Translations under genes and position numbers: made by a program
Shown here: positions 24,336 through 32,363 of the stretch, in pieces
Position numbering within the stretch: the stretch's first letter is position 1
Layout: each line of letters begins with the position of its first letter
Notes under the pieces: model-generated
What the model was told of the DNA's origin: nothing
Seen by the model: the letters and a program-made list of their open reading frames with translations, nothing else
Databases searched by the model: none
NCBI RefSeq assembly: GCF_900108175.1
Contig: NZ_FNVO01000003.1
Coordinates: 186,001-250,000 of the forward strand
Length of the DNA: 64,000 bases
Source of the DNA: Thermomonospora echinospora
Lineage (GTDB): Bacteria; Actinomycetota; Actinomycetes; Streptosporangiales; Streptosporangiaceae
Direction of reading: 5' to 3'

Positions 24336-25406
24336 ATGGCACTGAAATCGTTCCGCGACCGCAACCGGATCGCCGTCGGGCTGGTGTCGTCGGGCACGCT
24401 GATCGCGTTGGTCGTCGGGGTGTACCTGGTCGGCACCCGGGGGCTGCTGCAGGACCGCTACACCGTCACCGGAGTGTTCGCCGACACCGGCGGGCTGCGC
24501 TCCGGCGACGAGGTCCAGGTCGCGGGCATCCGCGCGGGCGAGGTCACCGCGGTGGACCCGGACTTCGCCCGGGGACGCGTCCTGGTCACCTGGAAGATCG
24601 ACGGCGAGGTGGACCTGGGCCCGGCCACCCGCGCCGAGGTCAGGGTCGCCAACCTCCTCGGCGGCCGTTACCTGCGGCTGTCCGGCCCGGTCACCACCCC
24701 GCACCTGGCCGACCTGCCGGACGAGCGCCGCCGCATCCCCCTGGAGCGCACCTCGACGCCGACCACCGCCGGCGACCTGCTGAACTCCTCGACCAGGACC
24801 ATCACCCGGCTCGACGCCCGCTCCATCGACCGCATCGTGTCCGAGCTGGGCCGGCTGGACGCCCGCGACCGCGGCCGGCTCGGCCGTGCCCTGGCCGACC
24901 TCGCCGAGCTGGCGCAGGCCGTCGAGGAGTCCGACCCGCAGATCGACAAGCTGCTCACCAACGGTGAACGCGTGATGGACCTCGCCCGCACCAAGGAACG
25001 GCAGCTGTCCCAGTTGCTCACCAACGTGCAGATCATGCTCGACGAGCTGAAGCGCCGGCGCGACGAGCTGTCGGTCTTCCTGGGCAGCGGGGGCCGGACG
25101 GTCACCGCGATGACCCGGCTCATCGACGAGCAGCAGCACAAGCTGATCGCCGTCATCGACGACCTGAACCACACCCTGGGCGCCCTGCGCCCCACCACGA
25201 AGGACTTCAACGAGCTGCTCGCCTGGGCGGGCCCGACGCTGAGCGGGCTGGCGGGCGCGGGCGGCTACGGCCCCTGGCTGGAGGTCGTGGCCACCGGTCT
25301 CGGGCCGCTGTCCCCCCAGGACCTGGCCGGGCTGGCGAGACTGCTGCCGCCCGACGCCCGGGGAGCGGGGGCCGGCCGGGGACCCGGCCGGGAAGGAGGA
25401 CCATGA
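24336..25406 (+). CDS. mceC: Mce family protein 3 (MceC position)
   Basis: 356 residues. Anchor helix about 12-33, MCE domain (VTGVFADTGGLRSGDEVQVA then GIRAGEV), long helical domain rich in Asp/Arg heptads. ATG follows the preceding TGA directly. Carries a Gly/Arg-rich tail. Confidence 0.88.
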   Translation: MALKSFRDRNRIAVGLVSSGTLIALVVGVYLVGTRGLLQDRYTVTGVFADTGGLRSGDEVQVAGIRAGEVTAVDPDFARGRVLVTWKIDGEVDLGPATRAEVRVANLLGGRYLRLSGPVTTPHLADLPDERRRIPLERTSTPTTAGDLLNSSTRTITRLDARSIDRIVSELGRLDARDRGRLGRALADLAELAQAVEESDPQIDKLLTNGERVMDLARTKERQLSQLLTNVQIMLDELKRRRDELSVFLGSGGRTVTAMTRLIDEQQHKLIAVIDDLNHTLGALRPTTKDFNELLAWAGPTLSGLAGAGGYGPWLEVVATGLGPLSPQDLAGLARLLPPDARGAGAGRGPGREGGP

Positions 25407-26446
25407 GACGCCTGGCCGCAACGGCGTTCGCGCTGGCCCTGGCCGCGAGCACCGGAGGGTGCGCGGTGACGGAGATCGGCGACGACACCTACCGGATCAC
25501 CGTCTACTTCGCCAAGACGACCTCGCTGTACGAGCAGTCCCGGGTGAAGGTAATGGGCGCCGACGCCGGGAGCATCACCGCCATCCGCGGCGAGGGCGAC
25601 CGGGTACGCGTGGACCTGACCATCGACGGGTCGGTGCCGGTGCACCGGGACGCCCGGGCCGTCATCGCCTCGGCCAACGCGCTCGGGGAGCGCTACGTCC
25701 AGCTGGAACCGGCGTGGCGGCCCGGCCAGCCCAAGGCCCCGCCCGGGATGGTCATCCCGAAGGAGCGCACCGAACTGCCGGTCGAGATCGACGACGCGCT
25801 CGCCGCGTTCGCCCGGCTGAACCGGTCGATCGACGCGCAGCGGCTCGGCACGGCCGTAGAACGCGGCGCCGACGGCCTGCGGGGACACGGTGACGACCTC
25901 AACGAGGCGCTGCGCGGCACCGCCTCCCTCACCCACAACCTGGCAGCCCACGACCAACGGATCGTCTCGCTCGCCGAGGGACTGCGGACGCTGGCGGCCG
26001 ACCTCAACCGTCGCGACCGCCGCCTCGGCGAGCTCATCGAGTCGTTCTCCACCACCAGCCGCTCGCTGGCCGAGGAACGCGCCCGGCTGAGCGAGTTCGT
26101 CGAGGGGCTCGCCGCCGTGATCCGCAGGAGCGAGGTCCTGATCACCGCCTACCAGGAGACCCTCCCCGGCGCCGTCACCGACCTGTCCAACATCGTGATG
26201 ACGCTCAAGGCCAACGCCGGGGCACTGGAACAGGCCATCACCGCGCTGGGGCATTTCGCCGACGTGACCGTCCGGGCATGGGACCGCAAGAACCACGTCG
26301 CCACCATCCGCCTGGTCGTACACGGCACCCTGCGCGCCTGGCTCCAGCCGCTGTTCACCGCGATGGGCTGGGGCACCGTGCCCTGCCTGGAGGGGAGGCC
26401 CGAACTGGCCACCTGCACCGACCCGCCCGGGAGGACCCGGCCGTGA
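25403..26446 (+). CDS. mceD: Mce family lipoprotein (MceD position)
   Basis: 347 residues. Unlike MceD of Mycobacterium tuberculosis, which has a membrane anchor, this protein has a lipobox ASTGGC with Cys20. MCE domain: ITVYFAKTTSLYEQSRVKVM then GADAGSI. Helical domain follows and the end is CLEGRPELATCTDPP. Two successive lipoproteins (this and the next) are an unusual feature of the operon. Confidence 0.87.
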   Translation: MRRLAATAFALALAASTGGCAVTEIGDDTYRITVYFAKTTSLYEQSRVKVMGADAGSITAIRGEGDRVRVDLTIDGSVPVHRDARAVIASANALGERYVQLEPAWRPGQPKAPPGMVIPKERTELPVEIDDALAAFARLNRSIDAQRLGTAVERGADGLRGHGDDLNEALRGTASLTHNLAAHDQRIVSLAEGLRTLAADLNRRDRRLGELIESFSTTSRSLAEERARLSEFVEGLAAVIRRSEVLITAYQETLPGAVTDLSNIVMTLKANAGALEQAITALGHFADVTVRAWDRKNHVATIRLVVHGTLRAWLQPLFTAMGWGTVPCLEGRPELATCTDPPGRTRP

Positions 26447-27498
26447 ACGCCCACAAGCCCCGCCGCCGGCCCCTCCGGCCCATGAGGACACGCCCGCCCC
26501 TGGCCGCCGCCCTCGCCGCGCCCCTGGCGCTGGCCCTGGTCACCGGCGGCTGCTCCCTCCAGACGATCGGCGCGCCGCGCGGCGACATGGTCCTCACGGC
26601 CACGTTCGACGACGTGCAGAGCCTGGTCGTCGGGCACAGCGTCCAGATCTCCGACATCCGCGTCGGCACCGTCACCGCCATCCGCCTGACCGGATACCGC
26701 ACCAAGGTGACGATGGCGCTGCGCGACGACCGCCGCATCCCGGTCGGCACCACCGCGACCATCGCCAAGACCTCGTTGCTGGGCGAGAACTACGTGCGGC
26801 TGGACCCGCCCCGCGGGCGCGACCTGCGCACCGGGCCGTTCCTGGCCCGCGGCGCCGCGATCGGGCAGACCTCCGTCCAGCCCGACCTGGAGCAGATCAG
26901 CCAGCGGCTCGGTCCCCTGCTGGCCGCGCTGGGCGGCCAGGACCTGGCGACGATCACCCGTGAGTCCGCGACCGCCCTCGGCGGCCAGGGACGCCGGCTC
27001 AACACCCTCATCAAGAGGACCGCCGACGTCTCCGACAGCTACGCCGCCGCGAGCCGGGACCTCGGCCGCGCCCTGGACGACCTCGCCCGCATCGGCGGAT
27101 CGCTGCGCGCCGGCCAGGAGCAGATCGACCGGCTCCCGGGCAACATCACCCTCGCCACCGAGCGGCTGCAGGACGACCGGGCCCAGCTCAAACGCGCCGT
27201 CCAGCAACTGCTGGGACTCGCCCGTTCGGTCAACTCCAGGGTGCAGGCCCGGCACGCCGAGCGCCTGGCCACCCTGCTGCGACGCGCCGACGCGCTGCTG
27301 GCCGCCGCGGTCCGGGGCGGCCAGGACCTCAAGGTGCTGGCCAACGCCGTACTGGCCTTCCTGCGCGGCCCGTCGGTCTCGCACAGCGGCCAGGCGCTCC
27401 TCTTCATGTGGATCAAAGGCTTCCTGCCGCAGCCCGGGACCGCCTCCCAGGCGGCACAGCGGCAGCCCTTGAGCAAGCTGATGGGGCCACGCCCATGA
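26443..27498 (+). CDS. mceE: Mce family lipoprotein (MceE position)
   Basis: 351 residues. GTG 26443 overlaps the preceding stop as GTGA. An Arg-rich start leads to a hydrophobic stretch and lipobox LVTGGC with Cys37. MCE domain LTATFDDVQSLVVGHSVQIS then DIRVGTV. In mycobacterial mce operons the fifth Mce protein is the lipoprotein, which this matches. Confidence 0.88.
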   Translation: MNAHKPRRRPLRPMRTRPPLAAALAAPLALALVTGGCSLQTIGAPRGDMVLTATFDDVQSLVVGHSVQISDIRVGTVTAIRLTGYRTKVTMALRDDRRIPVGTTATIAKTSLLGENYVRLDPPRGRDLRTGPFLARGAAIGQTSVQPDLEQISQRLGPLLAALGGQDLATITRESATALGGQGRRLNTLIKRTADVSDSYAAASRDLGRALDDLARIGGSLRAGQEQIDRLPGNITLATERLQDDRAQLKRAVQQLLGLARSVNSRVQARHAERLATLLRRADALLAAAVRGGQDLKVLANAVLAFLRGPSVSHSGQALLFMWIKGFLPQPGTASQAAQRQPLSKLMGPRP

Positions 27499-28772
27499 GA
27501 GAACCCCGCATCGCCGTCAACCTGGCCTTCTTCTCCCTGCTCGGCGTGGTGCTGGCCGTATGGGCGGTACGGAGCATCATCAGCATCGACGCGCTCGAAC
27601 GGCCCTTCCACGTCACCGCGGACTTCGCCACCTCCCCGGGGCTGAACTCCGACCTGGAGGTCACCCACCTGGGCGTGCGGGTCGGCAAGGTCGGCGCCGT
27701 CCGGCTGCGCCAGGGTCATGTGGCGGTACGGCTCGACCTGAACCGGGACGCACGCGTCCCCGCCGGCGTCGGCGCCCGGGTGCTGCGCAAGTCGGCTGTC
27801 GGCGAGCCGTACATCGAGCTGACCCAGCCGTCCCACCCCGGGACCGCCGTGCTGAAGGACGGCGGCCACATCCCCCTCGCCCGCACCGCCGGCACCGTCG
27901 ACTACCAGGAGCTGTTCGCCGGGCTCAGCACCACGCTGCGGGCCGTCGACCCGCGCGACGCCCGCACACTGGTGCACGAGGCGGCCACCGGGCTGCAGGG
28001 CCGGGGCAACTCCATCAACGACATCATCGGCGACACCCACCAGCTCACCCGGACCCTCGCCGCCAACGCCGGGACGCTGGACGCGCTGTCGGTAGAACTG
28101 ACCCGCCTGACGGCCACGCTCTCCGACCACCGGTACCAGCTCGCCTCGGGCGTCAACGACCTGGCCGTGCTCACCTCCTCGGTACGGCGGAGCCGCGCCG
28201 ACCTCGACACCGTCCTGGAGCAGGGTCCGGGACGGCTGCGGGAGGCCAACCGGTTGCTGCGCGTTGCGCGTCCTGGGCTGGGCTGCCTGCTCACGGCCAC
28301 CGGTACGCAGACCAGGCCGCTTCTCACCGACGCCAACTCGGCCAAGATCCGGCACGTCCTGACGATGGTGCCCACGCTCCGGGCCCTGGTCGGCGACATC
28401 ACCGCCCGGGACGCCTCCGGCGCCTACCTGCGTGTGACACCCGTGATCACCCTCGGCGGTTCCCAGGCCGCCGCCGAGTACACCAGGCCCCTGCCACGGC
28501 CCGCGTCGCCCGCCGTGCCCCTGTGCTCGGCGACGGAGAAGACGGGCAAGAGGGCCGGAGCCTCCGGCAAGACGCCCGCGTCCGCCCGGGACACGCAGCG
28601 GACGACCGCCGGGACCGCAGACCCCACTCTGTCGGCGCGCCCGGTGAACTCCACCGGCGACCCGTCGGCGTCCTCGCGTTGGCTTCCGCTGGTGCCGCCG
28701 GGAATCGGCGTGGTCGTGCTGCTGGCCGTCGCCGCCCGGGCCGTACGACTCCGTGTCCGCACGCGCAGATGA
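27495..28772 (+). CDS. mceF: Mce family protein 6 (MceF position)
   Basis: 425 residues. N-terminal anchor (about 8-28), MCE domain VTADFATSPGLNSDLEVTHL then GVRVGKV, helical domain, Ser/Thr/Ala-rich linker and a second, C-terminal helix WLPLVPPGIGVVVLLAVAAR followed by basic residues, so both ends are membrane-bound. ATG overlaps the previous stop (ATGA). Confidence 0.87.
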   Translation: MREPRIAVNLAFFSLLGVVLAVWAVRSIISIDALERPFHVTADFATSPGLNSDLEVTHLGVRVGKVGAVRLRQGHVAVRLDLNRDARVPAGVGARVLRKSAVGEPYIELTQPSHPGTAVLKDGGHIPLARTAGTVDYQELFAGLSTTLRAVDPRDARTLVHEAATGLQGRGNSINDIIGDTHQLTRTLAANAGTLDALSVELTRLTATLSDHRYQLASGVNDLAVLTSSVRRSRADLDTVLEQGPGRLREANRLLRVARPGLGCLLTATGTQTRPLLTDANSAKIRHVLTMVPTLRALVGDITARDASGAYLRVTPVITLGGSQAAAEYTRPLPRPASPAVPLCSATEKTGKRAGASGKTPASARDTQRTTAGTADPTLSARPVNSTGDPSASSRWLPLVPPGIGVVVLLAVAARAVRLRVRTRR

Positions 28773-29698
28773 CCCCTCTGGAGGAGACAGTGGCAGCCGA
28801 GACGAGGACCGAAGAGCCCCCGGGCATCGAAGGCCAGGACGCCGACGACCCCGAGGCCGTGACGCCGAAGGCGGAGGACACGAAGGCGGAGGACACGAAG
28901 GCCGCGGGGACGAAGGCGGCGGAGCCGGGCGCCGAGGATCCAAAGACGGCCAAGCCGAAGGCAGCGGACTCCACGGCCGACGAGCCGAAGACGGCGGCCT
29001 CCGATGCGGCGGACTCCACGGCAACGGACTCCACGGCCGACGAGCCGAAGACGGGGAAGACGGGAAAGGCGGAGGCGGACGGCGAGGGGCGTGGCCGCCC
29101 GGGCGCCTTCCGTCACCGCGTTCTGTCCGGGGCAGCGCTGACCAGGGCCGCCGTCCTGATCGCGCTGGTCGCCTCCGTCATCACCGCTGGGCTGCAGTGG
29201 CACCAGGCCGATCAGGCCGAGCAGCGGGAGGCCGACCGGCGGGCCGTGCGTGCGCGGGCCGGCGAGTTCGGGCAGGCGCTGCTCAGCTACGACCACCGCA
29301 ACCTCCAGGCGGCCAGGAACCGGGTGCTGTCGCTGGCGTCGGACGACTTCGCCAAGACCTACGACGCCGCGTTCACCGGTGGCCTGGAGGGTGTCATCGC
29401 CAAGCTCAAGGCCGACGCGACCGCGACCGTGCGGGCCGTCTACCTCGGTGACATCGAGGGCTCGACGGCCCGCGCCATCGTGGTCATGGACTCGGAGGTG
29501 CACAGCTCCGCCGGCACGCGCCGGGTCCTGGGCTCCCACCTGGACATGCGGCTGACCCGTACGGGCGAGCGGTGGCGGGTCACCGAGGTGACCTCGATCG
29601 GGGCCGCCGACGAGACCATGACCGATGGCGAGGGCGGGCAGCGCCAGGGTGACGGAGCCCCCCTGCCGGCCCCCTCCGCGTCCCCCTCCAGCGATTGA
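28769..29698 (+). CDS. Mce-associated membrane protein
   Basis: 309 residues. N-terminal 105 residues are low-complexity Lys/Asp/Thr/Glu/Ala (KAEDTKAEDTKAAGTKAAEP and similar), encoded partly by a 30-bp direct repeat; then one helix (about 125-145) and an outer domain with YDHRNLQAARNRVLSLASDD that matches the conserved core of Mce-associated (Mas) proteins. ATG 28769 overlaps the mceF stop; GTG 28790 after GGAGGAG is an in-frame alternative. Thought to stabilise the Mce complex. Confidence 0.8.
   Translation: MTPLEETVAAETRTEEPPGIEGQDADDPEAVTPKAEDTKAEDTKAAGTKAAEPGAEDPKTAKPKAADSTADEPKTAASDAADSTATDSTADEPKTGKTGKAEADGEGRGRPGAFRHRVLSGAALTRAAVLIALVASVITAGLQWHQADQAEQREADRRAVRARAGEFGQALLSYDHRNLQAARNRVLSLASDDFAKTYDAAFTGGLEGVIAKLKADATATVRAVYLGDIEGSTARAIVVMDSEVHSSAGTRRVLGSHLDMRLTRTGERWRVTEVTSIGAADETMTDGEGGQRQGDGAPLPAPSASPSSD
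28965..29054 (+). repeat. 30-bp direct repeat in the low-complexity part of the Mce-associated gene
   Basis: Copies at 28965-28994 and 29025-29054 are identical and in phase (60 bases apart), each encoding DSTADEPKT. Such repeats allow in-frame length change. Confidence 0.8.
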
Positions 29699-29708
29699 CC
29701 GCCGCACG

Positions 29709-29727
29709 GGGCACGTCGACCGTGCCC
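29709..29727 (+). terminator. Weak hairpin after the mce operon
   Basis: GGGCAC, seven-base loop, GTGCCC, 10 bases after the Mce-associated stop. Short stem, no T run; a weak candidate only. Confidence 0.3.
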
Positions 29728-29801
29728 GGCCGTCTCCGGTCGCAGTGGTGCCCCGCGGGTATCGTCGGAGCATCGGCGCCGGTGACAACAGTGAGGCCAC
29801 G

Positions 29802-30467
29802 ATGAAGCAGCAAGGGGCGAACGAGGCGACGCCGCGCCGCGTCCGCAAGGAGCCCGACGAGCGACGCGACCAGATCCTGGCCTGTGCCCGCGAGTTGTTC
29901 AGCCGCCGCCCCTACACCACCGTGTCCAACACCGAGATCGCCGCCGCCGCCGGCGTCAGCCGTGGCCTGCTCAACCACTACTTCGGCACCAAACGCGAGC
30001 TGTACCTGGCGGCCGTGAGCCAGATGATGAACGTGCCGCCGGTGCCCGTCCCGGCCTTCGTCGAGGGCGCCAGCGTCCGTGACCGCGTCGACCACGGCCT
30101 CCACGCCTGGCTGGAACTACTGCAACGCAACCGTCAGACCTGGACCACCGCCCTGGACATGACCGCCTCGGGCGGCGACGCCGACCTGGAACGCATCCTC
30201 GACCGGGCCCGTGACCGCGCCGTCGACCACATGACCGAGGTCGTCGGCTTCACCGCGCTGTCACGACAGCATCCCGAGATCCGGGCCGCCTTCCGCGGCT
30301 ACTCCGCCATGGCCGAGGCCACCACCCGTGAATGGCTCAAGTACGGCCGGCTGACCCGCCCCCAGGTGCACCTGCTCCTGCGGGAGGTCCTGCTGCACCT
30401 CATCGAGGACGTGCTGCCCTCGCTGGTGCAGACCACGTGGGCGCCGTCCACCACGCCGCCGCCATGA
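29802..30467 (+). CDS. TetR family regulator downstream of mce
   Basis: 221 residues. DNA-binding region RRDQILACARELFSRRPYTT, then AAAAGVSRGLLNHYFGTKRE (about 20-65); C-terminal TetR domain with EATTREWLKYGRLT. ATG 29802 chosen over the longer open frame at 29625 because that part lacks similarity. Its place at the end of the mce operon makes it the best candidate for binding TTGGC-N5-GCCAA at 19146-19185 and 20376-20390 (inference); mce operons are often controlled by linked TetR or GntR repressors. Confidence 0.85.
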   Translation: MKQQGANEATPRRVRKEPDERRDQILACARELFSRRPYTTVSNTEIAAAAGVSRGLLNHYFGTKRELYLAAVSQMMNVPPVPVPAFVEGASVRDRVDHGLHAWLELLQRNRQTWTTALDMTASGGDADLERILDRARDRAVDHMTEVVGFTALSRQHPEIRAAFRGYSAMAEATTREWLKYGRLTRPQVHLLLREVLLHLIEDVLPSLVQTTWAPSTTPPP

Positions 30468-30505
30468 CCGTGCGACCTTCCACGGTCGCCTGATCGGCCG
30501 CAGCC

Positions 30506-30535
30506 GGCCGGCCACCGGGTGCGCGGTGGCCCGGC
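30506..30535. terminator. Hairpin between two convergent tetR genes
   Basis: Core stem GGCCACC / GGTGGCC with an eight-base loop and GC-rich extension with one bulge, in the 80-base gap between the converging genes. A smaller GCGACC/GGTCGC hairpin precedes it. Confidence 0.4.
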
Positions 30536-30547
30536 GCGGCGGCGGGG

Positions 30548-31165
30548 TCAGGCGCGGAGGTAGCCGATGATCAGCTCGGCGAGCTCGTCCACCATCCGCT
30601 CGTGGGAGATGGGCGGGCGGTCCAGGACGTACCTGATCGAGAGCATGCCGACGGCCTCGGCGAGGATCCACAGGGCCGCCTCGACGTCCAGGTCCTCGCG
30701 GAACTCTTCGTGGTTCAGCAGCAGGTAGACGCGGACCAGGTCGGTCAGTCGCCGCTGCAGCGCCAGCGACTTGTCGAACGGGCCGAGCCGCGGGGCCTGC
30801 TCGACCATGACGCGCAGCAGCCCGGCGTCCTCCTCCAGCAGCCGGATCTGCGCGTCGAGCAGCGCGCGTCCCGCCACCGGCCACGGCTCGGCCATGGTCG
30901 CCTCGATCTGCGCGTCGAGCCGGTCGGCGAGCCGGTCGGCGAACCGGTCCAGCACCATGACCACGATCGCGTCCTTGTTCGGGAAGTACTGGTAGAGCGA
31001 ACCGATGCCGACGCCGGCGGCCTGGGCGATCCGGTTGGTGGAGGCGCCCTCGTACCCGCGTTCGGCCAGAACGCGAGCGGCGGCGTCCACGATGCGTTCC
31101 ACCGTCCGGCGCGAACGGTCCTGACGGGGGTTTCTTCGAGGCGAAACCCCAGGTGGGCGGGGCAT
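30548..31165 (-). CDS. TetR family regulator, divergent from DUF2236 gene
   Basis: 205 residues. RTVERIVDAAARVLAERGYE and NRIAQAAGVGIGSLYQYFPN form the helix-turn-helix (about 18-66); the C-terminal part is a TetR_C-type bundle. Divergent from the DUF2236 gene at 31255, with inverted repeats between them. Presumably represses that gene and itself. Confidence 0.86.
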   Translation of the reverse strand: MPRPPGVSPRRNPRQDRSRRTVERIVDAAARVLAERGYEGASTNRIAQAAGVGIGSLYQYFPNKDAIVVMVLDRFADRLADRLDAQIEATMAEPWPVAGRALLDAQIRLLEEDAGLLRVMVEQAPRLGPFDKSLALQRRLTDLVRVYLLLNHEEFREDLDVEAALWILAEAVGMLSIRYVLDRPPISHERMVDELAELIIGYLRA

Positions 31166-31180
31166 GGACAGGGCCCTTCC

Positions 31181-31223
31181 AAACGCGACTTGTAAGCGAC
31201 TACTTATGCGCGTTTAGCTTACA
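31181..31223. promoter_or_regulatory. Overlapping inverted repeats in tetR/DUF2236 promoter
   Basis: Three nested symmetries: AAACGCG (31181-31187) with CGCGTTT (31209-31215); TGTAAGC (31191-31197) with GCTTACA (31217-31223); and TAAG-N6-CTTA inside. This AT-richer stretch in the 89-base gap is the probable TetR 30548 operator. Confidence 0.6.
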
Positions 31224-31254
31224 GCGTCCCCTTTTTCGAGAGGAGTTGCGAGCA

Positions 31255-32166
31255 ATGACGGTGACTGAGAGCGCAGACGTCGAGACCCGTAAGCCGGCCG
31301 GCCCGCCCGAGCCCGTCCCCTTCGGCCCGGGTTCGATCCTGTGGGACCAGATCGGCCTGTACGCCTCGGCGCTCGGCGGCAACTGCGCGTTCATCCTGCA
31401 GGCCATGCATCCGGCGATCGGCACGGTGGTCGACCAGCTGTCGAGCTTCCGCACCGACCCGGTCGGACGCGCGGCGCGCAGCTTCGCCTCGGTGCAGACC
31501 TGGGTGTACGGCGGCCAGGCGGCGCTGGAGGAGGGACGACGGCTCCGCACGATGCACAAGCCGCTCAGCGCCGTCGACGAACAGGGCCGCCGGCACCACG
31601 CGCTGGCCGCCGACGCCTGGGCCTGGGTGCATCTGACCGGCTTCTACGCCGCCGTCGCCGCGTCCCGGTACTTCTCCCCCAGGCCGCCGACCCCCGAGGA
31701 GGAGCAGCAGGTCTTCGAGGAGTTCCTGAACCTGGGCCGGATCCTGCAGGTCCCCGAGCGGATGTTCCCGGCCACCATCGCCGACTACTGGACCTACTTC
31801 GACGACATGGTCGCCAACACCCTGGTGCCGCACAAGGTCGCGCTGGAGGTCCTGGACCGGATGGACAAGGTCCCGCCCACCGTCCCGGCGGCGCTGCGTC
31901 CCGCGCTGACGCCGGTCAGCCTGGCGGGCGGGCGGCTGGCCCGCCTCGTCACCGTCGGCACGCTGCCGCCCGGCGCGCGGGAGAAGCTGGGCCTGTCGTG
32001 GAGCGCGGCCGACGAGCGCCGGCTGCGCGCCATCGGAGCGGTCATCGGCCGCACCACCCCGCTGCTGCCCGAGCGTGTGCGCTACATGCCCATCGCCTAC
32101 CGCGCCCGCCAGGCCGCACGTGCCCAGGAACGCCTGGAACGAGCCCTGGCGAACCGCCCGATGTGA
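31255..32166 (+). CDS. DUF2236 / MpaB-family oxygenase-like protein, paralogue of 19357
   Basis: 303 residues, no signal. Closely related to the protein at 19357-20271 over the whole length: FGPGSILWDQIGLYASALGG, ILQAMHPAIGTVVDQL, FRTDPVGRA, TWVYGGQAALEEGRRLRTMH and the end RYMPIAYRARQAARAQERLE. ATG 31255 is preceded by GAGAGGAG. The two paralogues bracket the mce operon. Under control of the divergent TetR (inference). Converges on lcp across a strong shared terminator. Confidence 0.82.
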   Translation: MTVTESADVETRKPAGPPEPVPFGPGSILWDQIGLYASALGGNCAFILQAMHPAIGTVVDQLSSFRTDPVGRAARSFASVQTWVYGGQAALEEGRRLRTMHKPLSAVDEQGRRHHALAADAWAWVHLTGFYAAVAASRYFSPRPPTPEEEQQVFEEFLNLGRILQVPERMFPATIADYWTYFDDMVANTLVPHKVALEVLDRMDKVPPTVPAALRPALTPVSLAGGRLARLVTVGTLPPGAREKLGLSWSAADERRLRAIGAVIGRTTPLLPERVRYMPIAYRARQAARAQERLERALANRPM

Positions 32167-32247
32167 CGTGCGGATGGGATGACCCGCCTTTCGGCCAGTG
32201 CCCCTCGGAGAGCGGCGACGGCCGCCCCGGCGGGCGGCGCGCGAACG

Positions 32248-32284
32248 CCTCGGGCTCGGAACCCGTCGGATTCCGAGCCCGAGG
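32248..32284. terminator. Bidirectional terminator between DUF2236 gene and lcp
   Basis: Perfect 14-bp stem CCTCGGGCTCGGAA / TTCCGAGCCCGAGG with a nine-base loop, between convergent stops at 32166 and 32364. The A/T ends of the inner stem are compatible with use on both strands. Confidence 0.75.
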
Positions 32285-32363
32285 TCAGTGCCGGTGCCCC
32301 GGCCCGCGCAACAGCGGGCCGGGGCCGGAGTCCTCGCGGCGCCCGCGGGGCCGCGGGACCGAC

